Of a stretch of 64,000 nt of DNA, positions 35,029-44,602 are shown piece by piece (the first letter of the stretch is position 1; every line of letters begins with the position of its first letter). The stretch covers positions 83,410-147,409 of the forward strand of contig NZ_LMFB01000044.1 in assembly GCF_001426685.1 (NCBI RefSeq). Reading direction: 5' to 3'. Below the pieces are notes generated by a model. It was not told the DNA's origin, did not search any database, and saw only the letters and a list, made by a program, of their open reading frames with translations. The stretch comes from Rhizobium sp. Root483D2 (GTDB taxonomy: Bacteria > Pseudomonadota > Alphaproteobacteria > Rhizobiales > Rhizobiaceae). The position numbers were made by a program, and so were the translations under genes.

Positions 35029-36297
35029 ATGACCGACGTGGACTTCAATATCATGCCCGTTCGCAAGGCCCGCCGCCATGTCTGGCAGGGCCAGCGCGAT
35101 CAGGTACGCGATATCGCGCGTGCGGAAGGGCTGACGCTGAGCGTGCATGTCAACATGCAGGCGCTGGAAGCGGATTGGCGCGCGCTGGAAGCCTTGCCTG
35201 CGACCTCGCTGCATCAGGGCTTCGACTGGTGCTCGGCCTGGGCGCAGACCCATGCCAATCAGTTGCTTCTGGTGCGCGGCCGGATCGGCGAGAAGACGGT
35301 CTTCATCCTGCCGCTGGAACTCGTTCGCGGCCGCCTCTTCCGCACGGCCCGGTTCATCGGCTCACCGCACAGCAATCTCAACACCGGGCTGTTCGCGGAT
35401 GATTTCGATCCGGTCACCTGCTCGAAGCTCGCCGAAGAGCTGATTGCCGAACTCTCGGCCAAGCTCTCGCGCGTCGCCGATATCGTAACGCTGGAAAAAA
35501 TGCCGTTCGACTGGCATGGGACGCGCCATGCGCTTTCCTCATTTGCGGCCGTGCGCAACCAGAACGCATCCTATCAGCTGCCGCTTCTGGAGACGTTCGA
35601 AGCGACGCTCGCCCAGCTCAACGCCAAGCGGCGGCGCAAGAAGTTCCGCATTTCGGAAAAACGGCTGGAAGCGCTGGGTGGTTACGACCATGTGATTGCC
35701 ACCGCATGCGATGAACGCCGGCAGATTCTTGCGCGGTTCTTCGAGCAGAAGGCTACACGCTTCAAGGCGCTCGGCCTGCCCAACGTCTTTCAGGACGAGG
35801 AAACGCAAGCGTTCTTCCACGCTCTATCAGTCGTGGAACCGGCCCGTGAAGGCCAGCCGCTCGAACTCAATGCGATCCGTCTGCGCGGCGATCAGAACGG
35901 CCGCATCGTTGCCATTGCCGGTCTGTCGCGCAAGGGCGATCACGTCATCTGCCAGTTCGGATCGATCGACGACGATATTGCGGCGGATGCCAGCCCCGGC
36001 GAGCTTTTGTTTTACCTGATCATCCGCAAATGCAACGCTGAAGGCGTGAAGCTGTTCGATTTCGGCATCGGCGATCAGGGCTACAAGCGCTCCTGGTGCA
36101 CGGTGGAGACGGTCCAGCGGGATATCGTCCTTCCCTTGACGCTACGCGGACGCCTGGCGGCATCGGTGCATCGGGCCGCCGTCCGGCTGAAATCCGGCAT
36201 CAAGAAGAACAAGAAAGCCTATGCCTTTGTCCAGCGGCTGCGCCAGCGCCGGCAGGCGCCCGGTGCGGTGGCCGCTGCGGAAACGGACGGCGACTGA
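35029..36297 (+). CDS. CelD/BcsL-type GNAT acyltransferase
   Basis: The 422-residue protein has two GNAT-like halves. The first contains WCSAWAQTHANQLLLVRGR and SNLNTGLFAD; the second, from about residue 185, carries KRRRKKFRISEKRLEALGG, AIAGLSRKGDHVICQFG and the typical FDFGIGDQGYKRSWC end. Proteins of this type acylate sugars or cell-wall peptides and are frequent in polysaccharide clusters, where they are called BcsL or CelD-like. A second possible start is nine codons in. It is convergent with the Wzz-like gene, 13 bases apart, and belongs to the locus running to 44583. Confidence 0.82.
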   Translation: MTDVDFNIMPVRKARRHVWQGQRDQVRDIARAEGLTLSVHVNMQALEADWRALEALPATSLHQGFDWCSAWAQTHANQLLLVRGRIGEKTVFILPLELVRGRLFRTARFIGSPHSNLNTGLFADDFDPVTCSKLAEELIAELSAKLSRVADIVTLEKMPFDWHGTRHALSSFAAVRNQNASYQLPLLETFEATLAQLNAKRRRKKFRISEKRLEALGGYDHVIATACDERRQILARFFEQKATRFKALGLPNVFQDEETQAFFHALSVVEPAREGQPLELNAIRLRGDQNGRIVAIAGLSRKGDHVICQFGSIDDDIAADASPGELLFYLIIRKCNAEGVKLFDFGIGDQGYKRSWCTVETVQRDIVLPLTLRGRLAASVHRAAVRLKSGIKKNKKAYAFVQRLRQRRQAPGAVAAAETDGD

Positions 36298-36310
36298 AAC
36301 GCCGGCGGTA

Positions 36311-38500
36311 TCAAGCTGCCCTTCGGCCCGAATTGCCCGGCTGCGGATAGCCTGTTCCCGTCATCAGCACGATCTCGCCAAAGCCCGCTTCGCCAAAACC
36401 GGTGATAAGTTCGATGATTTCCTCGTTGGCGACGGATGGTGCCGAGATGATGATCTTGGTATCGCGCGCACGCGTCACCCGGCTGATGGCACCGGCATCG
36501 GCAGGGCCGCATTCGATGAGAACCGTATCATAAGCATTCGCCAAAGCATCGATGATCATTTGCAGCCGCTCGATGCCGCGCATGGCCAGCACCGGATCGG
36601 CATCGCCCTGCGGAATGATATGCGCGTCCGACAGCCGGTCGGCATGGATCGTTTCCGTGAAGGGAACTTCGCCAGCCAGAAGATTGGTAATCCCGGCGAG
36701 ATCGGCCGTCTCGGTCATCAGCCGTGTCGGACATGCCGAACCGGTGAGGTCGATCAGGACGATCTTGCGTCCCTCTTCAGCGACCAGCCGCGCCAGTGCC
36801 ACCGCATTGACCGAGCCCTCGTCGCCCGCCGGCGACACGGAGATGGCGACGCGCACATCGTCGGCGCTGAGGTGATCGGCAACCGAAGCAATCGAAAAAT
36901 CGTCCTCTTCCGGCGCGTCAAATTCAGGCTCTGCCGGTTCCGGTTTCGATTCGACCGGAGCGGCCATGACGGGTTCGCGGGCAACGGCAGGCGCCGCTTC
37001 CACGGGGACCGGACGGATCACGGGTTCCGCGACCGGCTGAACCGGCTGGAATTCCACGGGCTCTTCGTCGAAAACCTCGTCCTCCCGGCGGCCAACGGGG
37101 CGCAGGGCCCGGCCGCTGAAGAGCTCGGAAAGCATAATGATCACGCAGCTGACGAGAAAGGCTGCAAAGGCGGCGACAATGGTGATCGGCAGGACCTTGG
37201 GGAAGCTGACTTCCGTCGGCTCGACCGCCTGCGATATGACGCGCGCATCGGCCGGCGCTGCATTCTCCCCGCTGCGCGATGTCGCCTCGCGGTAGCGTGC
37301 CAGATAGGTTTCGAGCAGTTGGCGCTGCGCGGTTGCTTCCCGCTCCAGCGCCCGCAGGCCGACTTCATCCTCGCCGGCCTTGGCCGAATTCGCCTTCAAC
37401 GTATTCAGCTGCGCCATCAATTGGCGCTCGCGCAACTGCGAGACACTCGCCTCGTTTTCCAGGCTGCCGAGGATTTTCCGGGTTTCGCTGATGATCTGCG
37501 TCCGGATGCCCTGAAGCTGGGATTTCAGTCCCTTCAGGCGCGGATGGCCGTCGAGAAGCGTGGTCGAGAGATCGGCAATCTGGCCCTGGATGTTGGATTC
37601 GGTTTCCTTCAGCCGCTGGATCATCGGCGAGGCAACGACATCGTTCAGCGTATCGACGGCCCGGCCACTGGCGAGCGCGGTGCGCACGTTTTCCGCCCGC
37701 GCCTCCGCATTGGCCCGCTCGCCGCGCACACGGGCAAGCTCGGTCGAGATATCGTTCAGCTGCTTGGTCGCAAATGTGCCGCCGGTTTCGCCTGTCAGCA
37801 GCAGATCGGATGACGAGCGGTAGTCGGCAACCTTGGCCTCGGCGTCGCGAACCTTTTCGCGCAGATTGGCGATTTCCGGCTCCAGCCAGCGGCTGGCCTC
37901 GGAGTTGGAATCGAGCTTGGCGCCGCTTTGCAGCGACAGGAAGACCTTCGCCATGGCATTGGGGATCGCGGCGGCCAGTTTCGGATCTTCCGAGGTGAAC
38001 TGCATCGCGATCACCCGCGATTTTTCCACCTGATAGACCTGCAGCTTCTTCTGGAATTCCTTCAGGACGCGCTCTTCGGGAGGAAGGTCGAGCGGGTTCT
38101 TCTTGATGCCGAGCATGACAAGCACGTCGGAGATCGCCGACGGGTTGGTGGTCGGATCGAATTCCGGCAATTCGTACAGCTTCATGTCGCGGGCGACCTG
38201 CTTGATCAGGTCGGCCGAGCGCAATACCTGCACCTGGCTGGAAATACCGGATTCGTCGAATTGGCTGTCGCCGGTCTGCGGCGGCGCCTGGTTGGCGCCG
38301 CTGAATTCGGCCTGGCGCGATTCGATCAAAAGCCGCGCCTCGCCCTGATATTCCGGGCTCATCAGACTGGCGCCGATAAAGGCCAGGCCGCCAAACGCAA
38401 CAGTCGCCAACAGCACCCTGCCCCGCCGGCGCCAGATGGCGCGGAAAAGCCCGCCGAGATCGATATCTACATCCTGATGACCGTCGTTGACGCCCGGCAT
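36311..38500 (-). CDS. Wzz/GumC-like chain-length protein with a decayed kinase domain
   Basis: The 729-residue inner-membrane protein has TM1 at about 28-47, a large periplasmic part with coiled coil (residues about 190-400, with LEREATAQRQLLETYL), and TM2 at about 435-460. The cytoplasmic C-terminus is the position of the tyrosine autokinase domain, but the Walker A site is degenerate (SPAGDEGS instead of GxxxxGKT), the second Walker segment is only partly kept (IVLIDLTGS), and there is no Tyr-rich tail. It should set chain length or couple synthesis to export without autokinase activity. It is divergent from the Wza-like gene. Confidence 0.88.
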   Translation of the reverse strand: MPGVNDGHQDVDIDLGGLFRAIWRRRGRVLLATVAFGGLAFIGASLMSPEYQGEARLLIESRQAEFSGANQAPPQTGDSQFDESGISSQVQVLRSADLIKQVARDMKLYELPEFDPTTNPSAISDVLVMLGIKKNPLDLPPEERVLKEFQKKLQVYQVEKSRVIAMQFTSEDPKLAAAIPNAMAKVFLSLQSGAKLDSNSEASRWLEPEIANLREKVRDAEAKVADYRSSSDLLLTGETGGTFATKQLNDISTELARVRGERANAEARAENVRTALASGRAVDTLNDVVASPMIQRLKETESNIQGQIADLSTTLLDGHPRLKGLKSQLQGIRTQIISETRKILGSLENEASVSQLRERQLMAQLNTLKANSAKAGEDEVGLRALEREATAQRQLLETYLARYREATSRSGENAAPADARVISQAVEPTEVSFPKVLPITIVAAFAAFLVSCVIIMLSELFSGRALRPVGRREDEVFDEEPVEFQPVQPVAEPVIRPVPVEAAPAVAREPVMAAPVESKPEPAEPEFDAPEEDDFSIASVADHLSADDVRVAISVSPAGDEGSVNAVALARLVAEEGRKIVLIDLTGSACPTRLMTETADLAGITNLLAGEVPFTETIHADRLSDAHIIPQGDADPVLAMRGIERLQMIIDALANAYDTVLIECGPADAGAISRVTRARDTKIIISAPSVANEEIIELITGFGEAGFGEIVLMTGTGYPQPGNSGRRAA

Positions 38501-38707
38501 GCGCTTTACCTCGAACCTTCACAACTTCGCGCCACCGTAAACAAACATGGTAACGCAACCGTTAATGCCCCTGCGACGGTGCACTTCATTTGACGCCCTA
38601 TCGACTTGCAGCCCTACCGCGAAATTCTTCGCGGCCTTTACCGGCTATTAACCTTAATGGATCGATAACATCAGGCCATGAACTGGTTTCTGGAACGCGA
38701 GAGCCCG
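38501..38707. promoter_or_regulatory. Divergent control region of the polysaccharide locus
   Basis: The spacer between the Wzz-like and Wza-like genes contains ATTAA (38647-38651) with TTAAT (38654-38658), a short AT-rich inverted repeat, and CCGTTAAT at 38559-38566, the reverse complement of the octamer seen near clpX and lon. Both are plausible regulator sites for divergent transcription. No terminators or RNA structures are evident. Confidence 0.4.
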
Positions 38708-39283
38708 ATGACATCCGCACGCATGAAAACAGGCCCTGTGTTGGCCGCACTCTCGTTGTGCCTTGCAATTTCAGGGTGCAGCAGCTACCAGCCGGCGCCC
38801 AAGGCTTTCCATGAGGCCACCATCCAGCCCTATCGCGTCGATAGCGGCGACAGGCTGCGCATCAGCGTCTTCGAACAGGCGGGGCTCACCGGCAGCTACA
38901 CCGTCGATCAGGCCGGCTATGTCGCCTTCCCGCTGATCGGTGCCGTACCGTCGCGCGGCCATACCCTGCCGGAAATGGAAAAGACCATCGCCAGCAAGCT
39001 GCGCGAAGGCTATCTGCGCGATCCGGACGTGACGATCGAGGTGGATCGCTACCGGTCCGTCTTCATCATGGGCGAAGTCGGCCAGGCCGGACAATATTCC
39101 TATGTGCCGGGTATGACGGTTCAAAACGCCATTGCTGTTGCCGGCGGTTATTCGCCACGCGCCAACCAGGCCAATGTGGATGTCACCCGCAAGATCAATG
39201 GCCGTATTCTGACCGGCCGCGTGTCGATCTCCGACCCGATCATGGCCGGCGACACGATCTATGTCCGTGAGCGGCTGTTCTGA
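38708..39283 (+). CDS. Wza/GumB-like polysaccharide export lipoprotein
   Basis: From MTSARMKTG the protein has 191 residues (a start ten codons upstream at 38678 is also possible). The signal peptide ends in a lipobox (LAISGC), so it is lipid-anchored in the outer membrane. The SLBB/poly-export domain follows: YRVDSGDRLRISVFEQAG, then YVAFPLIGAVPSRGHT, then the soluble-ligand-binding segment with GEVGQAGQYSYVPGMTVQ. It is about half the length of Wza, fitting the short GumB/ExoF-like forms. It opens the plus-strand operon of five genes. Confidence 0.9.
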   Translation: MTSARMKTGPVLAALSLCLAISGCSSYQPAPKAFHEATIQPYRVDSGDRLRISVFEQAGLTGSYTVDQAGYVAFPLIGAVPSRGHTLPEMEKTIASKLREGYLRDPDVTIEVDRYRSVFIMGEVGQAGQYSYVPGMTVQNAIAVAGGYSPRANQANVDVTRKINGRILTGRVSISDPIMAGDTIYVRERLF

Positions 39284-39287
39284 CGGC

Positions 39288-40463
39288 ATGCCGGATCCCG
39301 AGCCGCTGCGCATCATTCACTGTTTCAGGTCGCCTATCGGGGGAATTTTCCGGCATGTGCGCGATCTGGCGGAAGCGCATGCGCGGCAGGGCCACGAGGT
39401 CGGCATCGTCTGCGACAGCACCACGGGCGGAAGCTACGAGGATTCGCTTTTCGACGAGATCAGGCCGTTCCTGGCGCTCGGTCTCGTGCGCCTACCGATC
39501 CGCCGCTCCATCGGTCCGGCAGATCTTGCGGCCCTTTGGAAAAGCTACAAGGAAATTAGAAGTTTGCAGCCGGATATCCTGCACGGTCATGGCGCCAAAG
39601 GCGGCGCTCTGGCCCGGATCATCGGCTCAGCCTTGCGGGTGAACAAGTATCGCGTTGCCCGCCTCTATTCGCCACATGGCGGCAGCCTGCACTATAACGG
39701 CAAGAAGCCGTCGGGAAAGATCGTCTTCCTGCTGGAGCGCCTGCAGGAATATCTGACGGATGCGATCGTCTTCGTCTGCGACTTCGAGCGCCGGACCTAT
39801 GAGCACAAGGTCGGCAAGCCGCGCATCCGCAGCGAGCGCATTTATAACGGCATCGACGACCGCGATTTCGACACCGTCTATGCCCGGCCCGATGCCGTGG
39901 ATTTTCTCTACATCGGCATGCTGCGCGATCTGAAGGGCCCGGACCTCTTCATCGATGCCTTTGCCCGGACCGAGCGCAATATCGGCAGGCCGCTGTCGGC
40001 GATGATGATCGGCGACGGGCCGCAGAAGGACGATTACGAACAGATGATGCTGGAACGCGGCCTCGGCCGCCGCATCGAGATGCTGCCGGCCATGAAGGCG
40101 CGCGACGCCTTTGCCTTTACCCGCAACGTGGTCGTGCCCTCGCGCGCCGAATCCATGCCCTATATCGTCCTGGAGGCCCTGGCCGCCCGCAAGCCGGTGA
40201 TTGCTTCGCGCGTCGGCGGCATACCGGAAGTGCTCGGTGCAGACAGTGCCGCGCTTGCCACCCCCGGCGATGCGCAGTCCCTGGCCGATGTGATGACGGC
40301 TGCGATGACGCAAAAGGATTGGGCGGCGAAAGTCATGCCCGAGGCCGAAGCCTTCAAGACCGCCTTTGCAACCTCGACGATGTCGGCCAGCATCATGCGG
40401 CTCTACCGCCAGCTTGTGCCGGAAAAGGCCAGCTTGCGCAAAACGGCGGCAAAGACCCCGTAA
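39288..40463 (+). CDS. GT4 family glycosyltransferase
   Basis: The 391-residue GT-B glycosyltransferase has the donor-site features of family GT4: MIGDGPQKDDYEQM, and the E-x7-E segment AESMPYIVLEALAARKPV near the C-terminus. The acceptor half opens with RIIHCFRSPIGGIFRHV. It is cytoplasmic and should add a sugar to the lipid-linked repeat unit. A start at 39261 overlaps the end of the Wza-like gene; I chose 39288, four bases past that stop. Donor sugar unknown. Confidence 0.92.
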   Translation: MPDPEPLRIIHCFRSPIGGIFRHVRDLAEAHARQGHEVGIVCDSTTGGSYEDSLFDEIRPFLALGLVRLPIRRSIGPADLAALWKSYKEIRSLQPDILHGHGAKGGALARIIGSALRVNKYRVARLYSPHGGSLHYNGKKPSGKIVFLLERLQEYLTDAIVFVCDFERRTYEHKVGKPRIRSERIYNGIDDRDFDTVYARPDAVDFLYIGMLRDLKGPDLFIDAFARTERNIGRPLSAMMIGDGPQKDDYEQMMLERGLGRRIEMLPAMKARDAFAFTRNVVVPSRAESMPYIVLEALAARKPVIASRVGGIPEVLGADSAALATPGDAQSLADVMTAAMTQKDWAAKVMPEAEAFKTAFATSTMSASIMRLYRQLVPEKASLRKTAAKTP

Positions 40464-40511
40464 GCGTTTCTTAGGGGCTTTCTGCTATCCCGAAGGGACA
40501 CAACGGCCCGG

Positions 40512-42083
40512 GTGGATATGATGAACCAGATCGATAAACCGGATTCCTTCGATACCGACGCATTGCGCAAGAAGATTTCGGAGATCCGCACTATCGCGCC
40601 CGGCGAGAAACGCGAGGACGAGCCGAAGCGTGAACTCAACCCGCTTGCGCGCAAGATCGCCGCACAGTTCCGCACCGATACCTATTCCCCCAACATGATC
40701 ATCGGGCTGATGCGGCTGTTTGAATTCACCGCGCTGTTTGCCATCGGCTATGCCATCCATATGCTCTATGTCGCACCGCCCAGCGACGAAATGCTCGGCT
40801 ATTGCGGGCTGATTGCAGGCGGGGCCGCGCTGACCGTGATGTTCCTGCAGCTGTGCGACGGCTATCAGGTGCCTACGCTGCGTTCGGCTGGACGGGCCAT
40901 CCCCCGGCTGATCGGCTGCTGGACGCTGGCATTTGCCTCCATGACGCTGGTGCTGTTCCTGCTCAAGACCGGCGAGACTTTTTCGCGCCTGTCCTTCGGC
41001 GGCTGGTATGTGCTGGGCGCTGTCTTTTTGATCGCGGAGCGCGCCTTCATCGCCTTTTCCATTCGCCGCTGGGCCCGCAACGGCATCATGGAGCGCCGCG
41101 CCGTCATCGTCGGCGGCGGCCAGCCGGCCAAGGACCTGATCCGTTCGCTCGAACAGCAGACCGACAACGATATCCGCATCTGCGGTATTTTCGACGACCG
41201 CGACGAGCGCCGCTCGCCCGGCATCATCGCCGGCTATCCGAAGCTCGGCACCGTGGCCGAACTCGTCGATTTCGCCCGCCTCACCCGCATCGACATCCTG
41301 ATCATCGCCCTACCGCTCTCGGCCGAAAAGCGCATTCTTGAATTGCTGCGCAAGCTGTGGATCCTGCCGGCCGACATCCGCCTTGCCGCCCATGCCAACA
41401 ATCTGCGGTTCCGGCCGCGCAGCTATTCGCATGTCGGCCAGGTGCCGATGCTCGATATTTTCGACAAGCCGATCGCCGACTGGGATTCGGTCGCCAAGCG
41501 CATCTTCGACGTGTTCTTCAGCATCGTCGCCCTGGTCGTGCTCTGGCCGGTCTTCATCGGCGCCGCAATCGCCGTCAAGGTGAGCTCGCCTGGCCCGATC
41601 ATCTTCAAGCAGAAGCGCCACGGCTTCAACAACGAGACGATCGACGTCTACAAGTTCCGCTCGATGTATACGGATATGAGCGACCCGACCGCCCGCAATG
41701 CCGTCACCAAGGGCGATCCGCGCGTCACCCGCGTCGGCCGTTTCCTGCGCAAGTCCTCGATCGACGAACTGCCGCAAATCTTCAACGTGCTGCGCGGCCA
41801 GCTCTCGCTGGTCGGCCCGCGCCCGCACGCAGTCCTTGCCCAGACCGCCGACCGCACCTATTCCGACGTGGTCGAAGGATATTTTGCCCGCCACCGGGTC
41901 AAGCCTGGCGTTACCGGCTGGGCGCAGATCAACGGCTGGCGCGGCGAGATCGACAATGACGAGAAGATCAAGTTCCGCACCGCCTTCGATCTCTATTATA
42001 TCGAAAACTGGTCGCTGTGGCTGGACCTGAAGATCCTGTTCCTGACGCCGATCCGGCTGCTCAATACGGAAAATGCCTATTGA
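40512..42083 (+). CDS. Polyprenyl-phosphate glycosyl-1-phosphotransferase
   Basis: The 523-residue protein loads the first sugar phosphate onto undecaprenyl phosphate. Four or five membrane helices lie at about 60-180, a CoA-binding-like Rossmann part follows (RRAVIVGGGQPAKDLIRSL), and the catalytic PGT domain runs from about 338: FDVFFSIVALVVLWP, SSPGPIIFKQKRHG, VYKFRSM, and SIDELPQIFNVLRGQLSLVG. The layout is that of WcaJ/ExoY-type enzymes. The first codon is a GTG; ATG codons at 40518 and 40521 are alternative starts with GGTGGA just upstream. Confidence 0.93.
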   Translation: MDMMNQIDKPDSFDTDALRKKISEIRTIAPGEKREDEPKRELNPLARKIAAQFRTDTYSPNMIIGLMRLFEFTALFAIGYAIHMLYVAPPSDEMLGYCGLIAGGAALTVMFLQLCDGYQVPTLRSAGRAIPRLIGCWTLAFASMTLVLFLLKTGETFSRLSFGGWYVLGAVFLIAERAFIAFSIRRWARNGIMERRAVIVGGGQPAKDLIRSLEQQTDNDIRICGIFDDRDERRSPGIIAGYPKLGTVAELVDFARLTRIDILIIALPLSAEKRILELLRKLWILPADIRLAAHANNLRFRPRSYSHVGQVPMLDIFDKPIADWDSVAKRIFDVFFSIVALVVLWPVFIGAAIAVKVSSPGPIIFKQKRHGFNNETIDVYKFRSMYTDMSDPTARNAVTKGDPRVTRVGRFLRKSSIDELPQIFNVLRGQLSLVGPRPHAVLAQTADRTYSDVVEGYFARHRVKPGVTGWAQINGWRGEIDNDEKIKFRTAFDLYYIENWSLWLDLKILFLTPIRLLNTENAY

Positions 42084-43351
42084 GCACGCCAGCCGCCACG
42101 TCCACCGCGGGGTTTCGCCCGCAGCTGGCCGCCGTCGCCATCCTCGGCTCGGCCATGGTGACCTTTGGCGTTTTCCTGTCTGGCTTCGTCATCGCCGAGC
42201 CCGCCCCGTACGAACTCTTCATGGTCGCGCTGATCGGCCTGTGGTTTTTGTTCGGCCTGAAGATCTCGCGGTCCGTCGCACCGCTTCTGGCCCTCCTCAT
42301 CCTGTTCATGACCGGCGGCATTCTCTCGCTTACGGTCATGAGCGATCTGGCCACGGCACCGATGTATATGGCGGTATCGGGCTTCCTCTGCCTCACCTCG
42401 GTGTTTTATGCCGCCATCATCGAAGCCCGTCATGAACGGCTGAAGCTGATCTTCGATGCCTGGGTGGCTGCCGGCGTCATCACCTCGCTGCTGGGTATTC
42501 TCGGTTATTTCGGCGCCATTCCGGGGGCTGCGAATTTCACCCTCTACGACCGTGCCAAGGGCGCGTTCCAGGATCCCAATGTCTTTGGCCCCTTCCTGGT
42601 CGCGCCGTCGCTCTATCTCATGTACCGGCTGTTGAGCGACCGGATCGCCACCGCGCCGCTCAAGGCCATCGCCATTTTGATCATGGCGCTCGGGCTGTTC
42701 CTCTCTTTCTCGCGCGCCGCCTGGGCGCTTTATCTGTTTTGCGCCTGCGCGCTCGTCCTCGTCATGCTGCTGAAGGAACGCACCGGCGCCTTCCGGCTGA
42801 AAATCCTTGTCCTGACACTCAGCGGCGCCTTGCTGATGGTCGTGGCGCTCGGTATTGCCCTGCAGATCCCGCAGGTCGCCGATCTGTTTTCCAGCCGCAC
42901 CCAGCTGGTGCAGGAGTATGACGGCGGCCACCTCGGCCGTTTCGACCGCCACAAGATCGGCTTCCTGATGTCTATGGAAAAACCGCTCGGTATTGGGCCG
43001 ATGGTGTTCAGCACGATGTTTCCCGAGGACGAGCACAATATCTGGCTGAAATCGCTGACTTCCTACGGCTGGCTGGGTTTCATCTCCTATGTCACGCTGA
43101 TCATCTGGACGGTATCGATGGGCTTCCGCTTCCTTCTGCTCGACCGCCCCTGGCAGCCCTATCTGATGATTGCCTGGATCGTGCTGATCGGTCATGCGGC
43201 GATCGGCAATGTCATCGATACCGATCACTGGCGGCATTTTTTCCTGCTGCTCGGCATCATCTGGGGGTGCGGCGCGCTCGAATACCGCCATCGCAACAGC
43301 CTCAAGCGGGCGCAATTGCGCCGCACGGCCGCAGCGCCAACCCTGCGTTAA
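42080..43351 (+). CDS. Wzy-like O-antigen/polysaccharide polymerase
   Basis: The protein (423 residues from TTG at 42080) has 10 to 12 membrane segments and the O-antigen-ligase superfamily loop: FQDPNVFGPFLVAPSLYLM, a periplasmic stretch GHLGRFDRHKIGFLMS, then EDEHNIWLKSL. The TTG start overlaps the stop of the previous gene (TTGA), a coupled arrangement. It probably polymerises the repeat units delivered to the periplasm. A Wzx flippase is not seen in the window, so it must come from elsewhere or another gene does the job. Confidence 0.87.
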   Translation: MSTPAATSTAGFRPQLAAVAILGSAMVTFGVFLSGFVIAEPAPYELFMVALIGLWFLFGLKISRSVAPLLALLILFMTGGILSLTVMSDLATAPMYMAVSGFLCLTSVFYAAIIEARHERLKLIFDAWVAAGVITSLLGILGYFGAIPGAANFTLYDRAKGAFQDPNVFGPFLVAPSLYLMYRLLSDRIATAPLKAIAILIMALGLFLSFSRAAWALYLFCACALVLVMLLKERTGAFRLKILVLTLSGALLMVVALGIALQIPQVADLFSSRTQLVQEYDGGHLGRFDRHKIGFLMSMEKPLGIGPMVFSTMFPEDEHNIWLKSLTSYGWLGFISYVTLIIWTVSMGFRFLLLDRPWQPYLMIAWIVLIGHAAIGNVIDTDHWRHFFLLLGIIWGCGALEYRHRNSLKRAQLRRTAAAPTLR

Positions 43352-43416
43352 CGTCAATCCTGTACACAGACAGCAACGGATCGGCTCCATATCGGGACCG
43401 GCGGCGGATTGTCAGA

Positions 43417-44583
43417 ATGAATATCGACCCCTTCAACTCCGGCGTTGAAAACGGCCTTCGCATCCTTCAGGTGCTGGAGCCGAGCGGCGGCGGTTCAGGC
43501 CGCCATTTTCTCGATCTCTGCCGCGGCCTGAAGCAGCGCGGCCACCATGTCGAGGCTGTGTATTCGCCGCTGAGGGCTGAAGAGGCTTTCGTGCGCGAAT
43601 TGAAATCGCTTGCCTTGCCTGCCGTGCACGCCGTTGCCATGAAGCGCTCGCCCGGACTATCGGATTTCGCCGCCCATCGCGCCTTGCGCCGCATCATCGG
43701 CGGCGGCATCCCCTTCGACATCGTGCACGGGCACAGCTCGAAGGCCGGCGCGCTGACGCGCCTTCGCCTACCCGGCGTCCATGCGCCGCGCGTTTACACC
43801 CCGCATGCCTTCCGCACGATGGACCCGACGCTTGGGCGAACCGGACGGCTGATCTTTGCCACGATCGAAACCATCCTGGCCAAGCTGTTCACCGATCACC
43901 TGGTCTGCGTGTCCGACGATGAATATGCGCATGCGCTGTCGCTCGGCATGCCGGCGCGCAAACTCTCCGTCATCATCAACGGTGTTTCGCCGCCACCGCT
44001 CGACATGGCGCATACGGTGCGTGCGAGCTTCGGCATTGCGGCGGATGCCTTCGTCTTCGGCTTTGTCGGCCGGTTATCCTATCAAAAGGCGCCGGAGCGC
44101 CTGATCGAGGCCTTTCGCAACGCCGCCTCCAGACTGCCCGGCGCCGAGCTGATTATGGTCGGCTCCGGCGAACTCGAACAGGAGGTCCGCAAGGCCATCG
44201 CCGAAAGCGGCATGCAGAAACGCATCCGCCTGACCTCGGCCTTTACCGGCCCGCAGGCCGTTCCGGCGTTCAATGTCCTTGTGATGCCGAGCCGTTATGA
44301 AGCGATGTCCTATGTCATGCTGGAGGCTGCGGCGACGGGAAAGCCGATCGTTTCCACCGATGTCGGCGGCGCCTCGACCGCCATCGACAAAGATAAGAGC
44401 GGCCTGATCGTGCCCAATGACGGCGACAGCGCCAAGCTCGCCAATGCCATGGTGGAAAGTGCGGATCCCACCCGCTACCGCCAGCTGAGCGAGGCGGCAC
44501 TGTCACGGATGGCGAATTTCTCGATGGGGCAGATGATCGACAAGACCGAAGCCGTCTACCGCAGGCTGGCCGCAGCAAGATAG
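43417..44583 (+). CDS. GT4 family glycosyltransferase
   Basis: The 388-residue GT-B enzyme starts MNIDPFNSGVENGLRILQV, after an extended frame back to 43267 that is not needed. The family motifs are VLEPSGGGSGRHFLD (acceptor site), FVGRLSYQKAPERLIEAF and the donor-site E-x7-E segment YEAMSYVMLEAAATGKP. It is the last gene of the polysaccharide operon. No clear terminator with T-run follows; the palindrome at 44591-44602 lies eight bases past the stop. Confidence 0.92.
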   Translation: MNIDPFNSGVENGLRILQVLEPSGGGSGRHFLDLCRGLKQRGHHVEAVYSPLRAEEAFVRELKSLALPAVHAVAMKRSPGLSDFAAHRALRRIIGGGIPFDIVHGHSSKAGALTRLRLPGVHAPRVYTPHAFRTMDPTLGRTGRLIFATIETILAKLFTDHLVCVSDDEYAHALSLGMPARKLSVIINGVSPPPLDMAHTVRASFGIAADAFVFGFVGRLSYQKAPERLIEAFRNAASRLPGAELIMVGSGELEQEVRKAIAESGMQKRIRLTSAFTGPQAVPAFNVLVMPSRYEAMSYVMLEAAATGKPIVSTDVGGASTAIDKDKSGLIVPNDGDSAKLANAMVESADPTRYRQLSEAALSRMANFSMGQMIDKTEAVYRRLAAAR

Positions 44584-44590
44584 GCGGTCA

Positions 44591-44602
44591 CCCCGCGCGG
44601 GG
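44591..44602. other. GC-only palindrome after the polysaccharide operon
   Basis: CCCCGCGCGGGG is a perfect 12-bp palindrome just after the last glycosyltransferase stop. Without a loop it cannot form a normal hairpin well, and no T-run follows. Confidence 0.35.
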
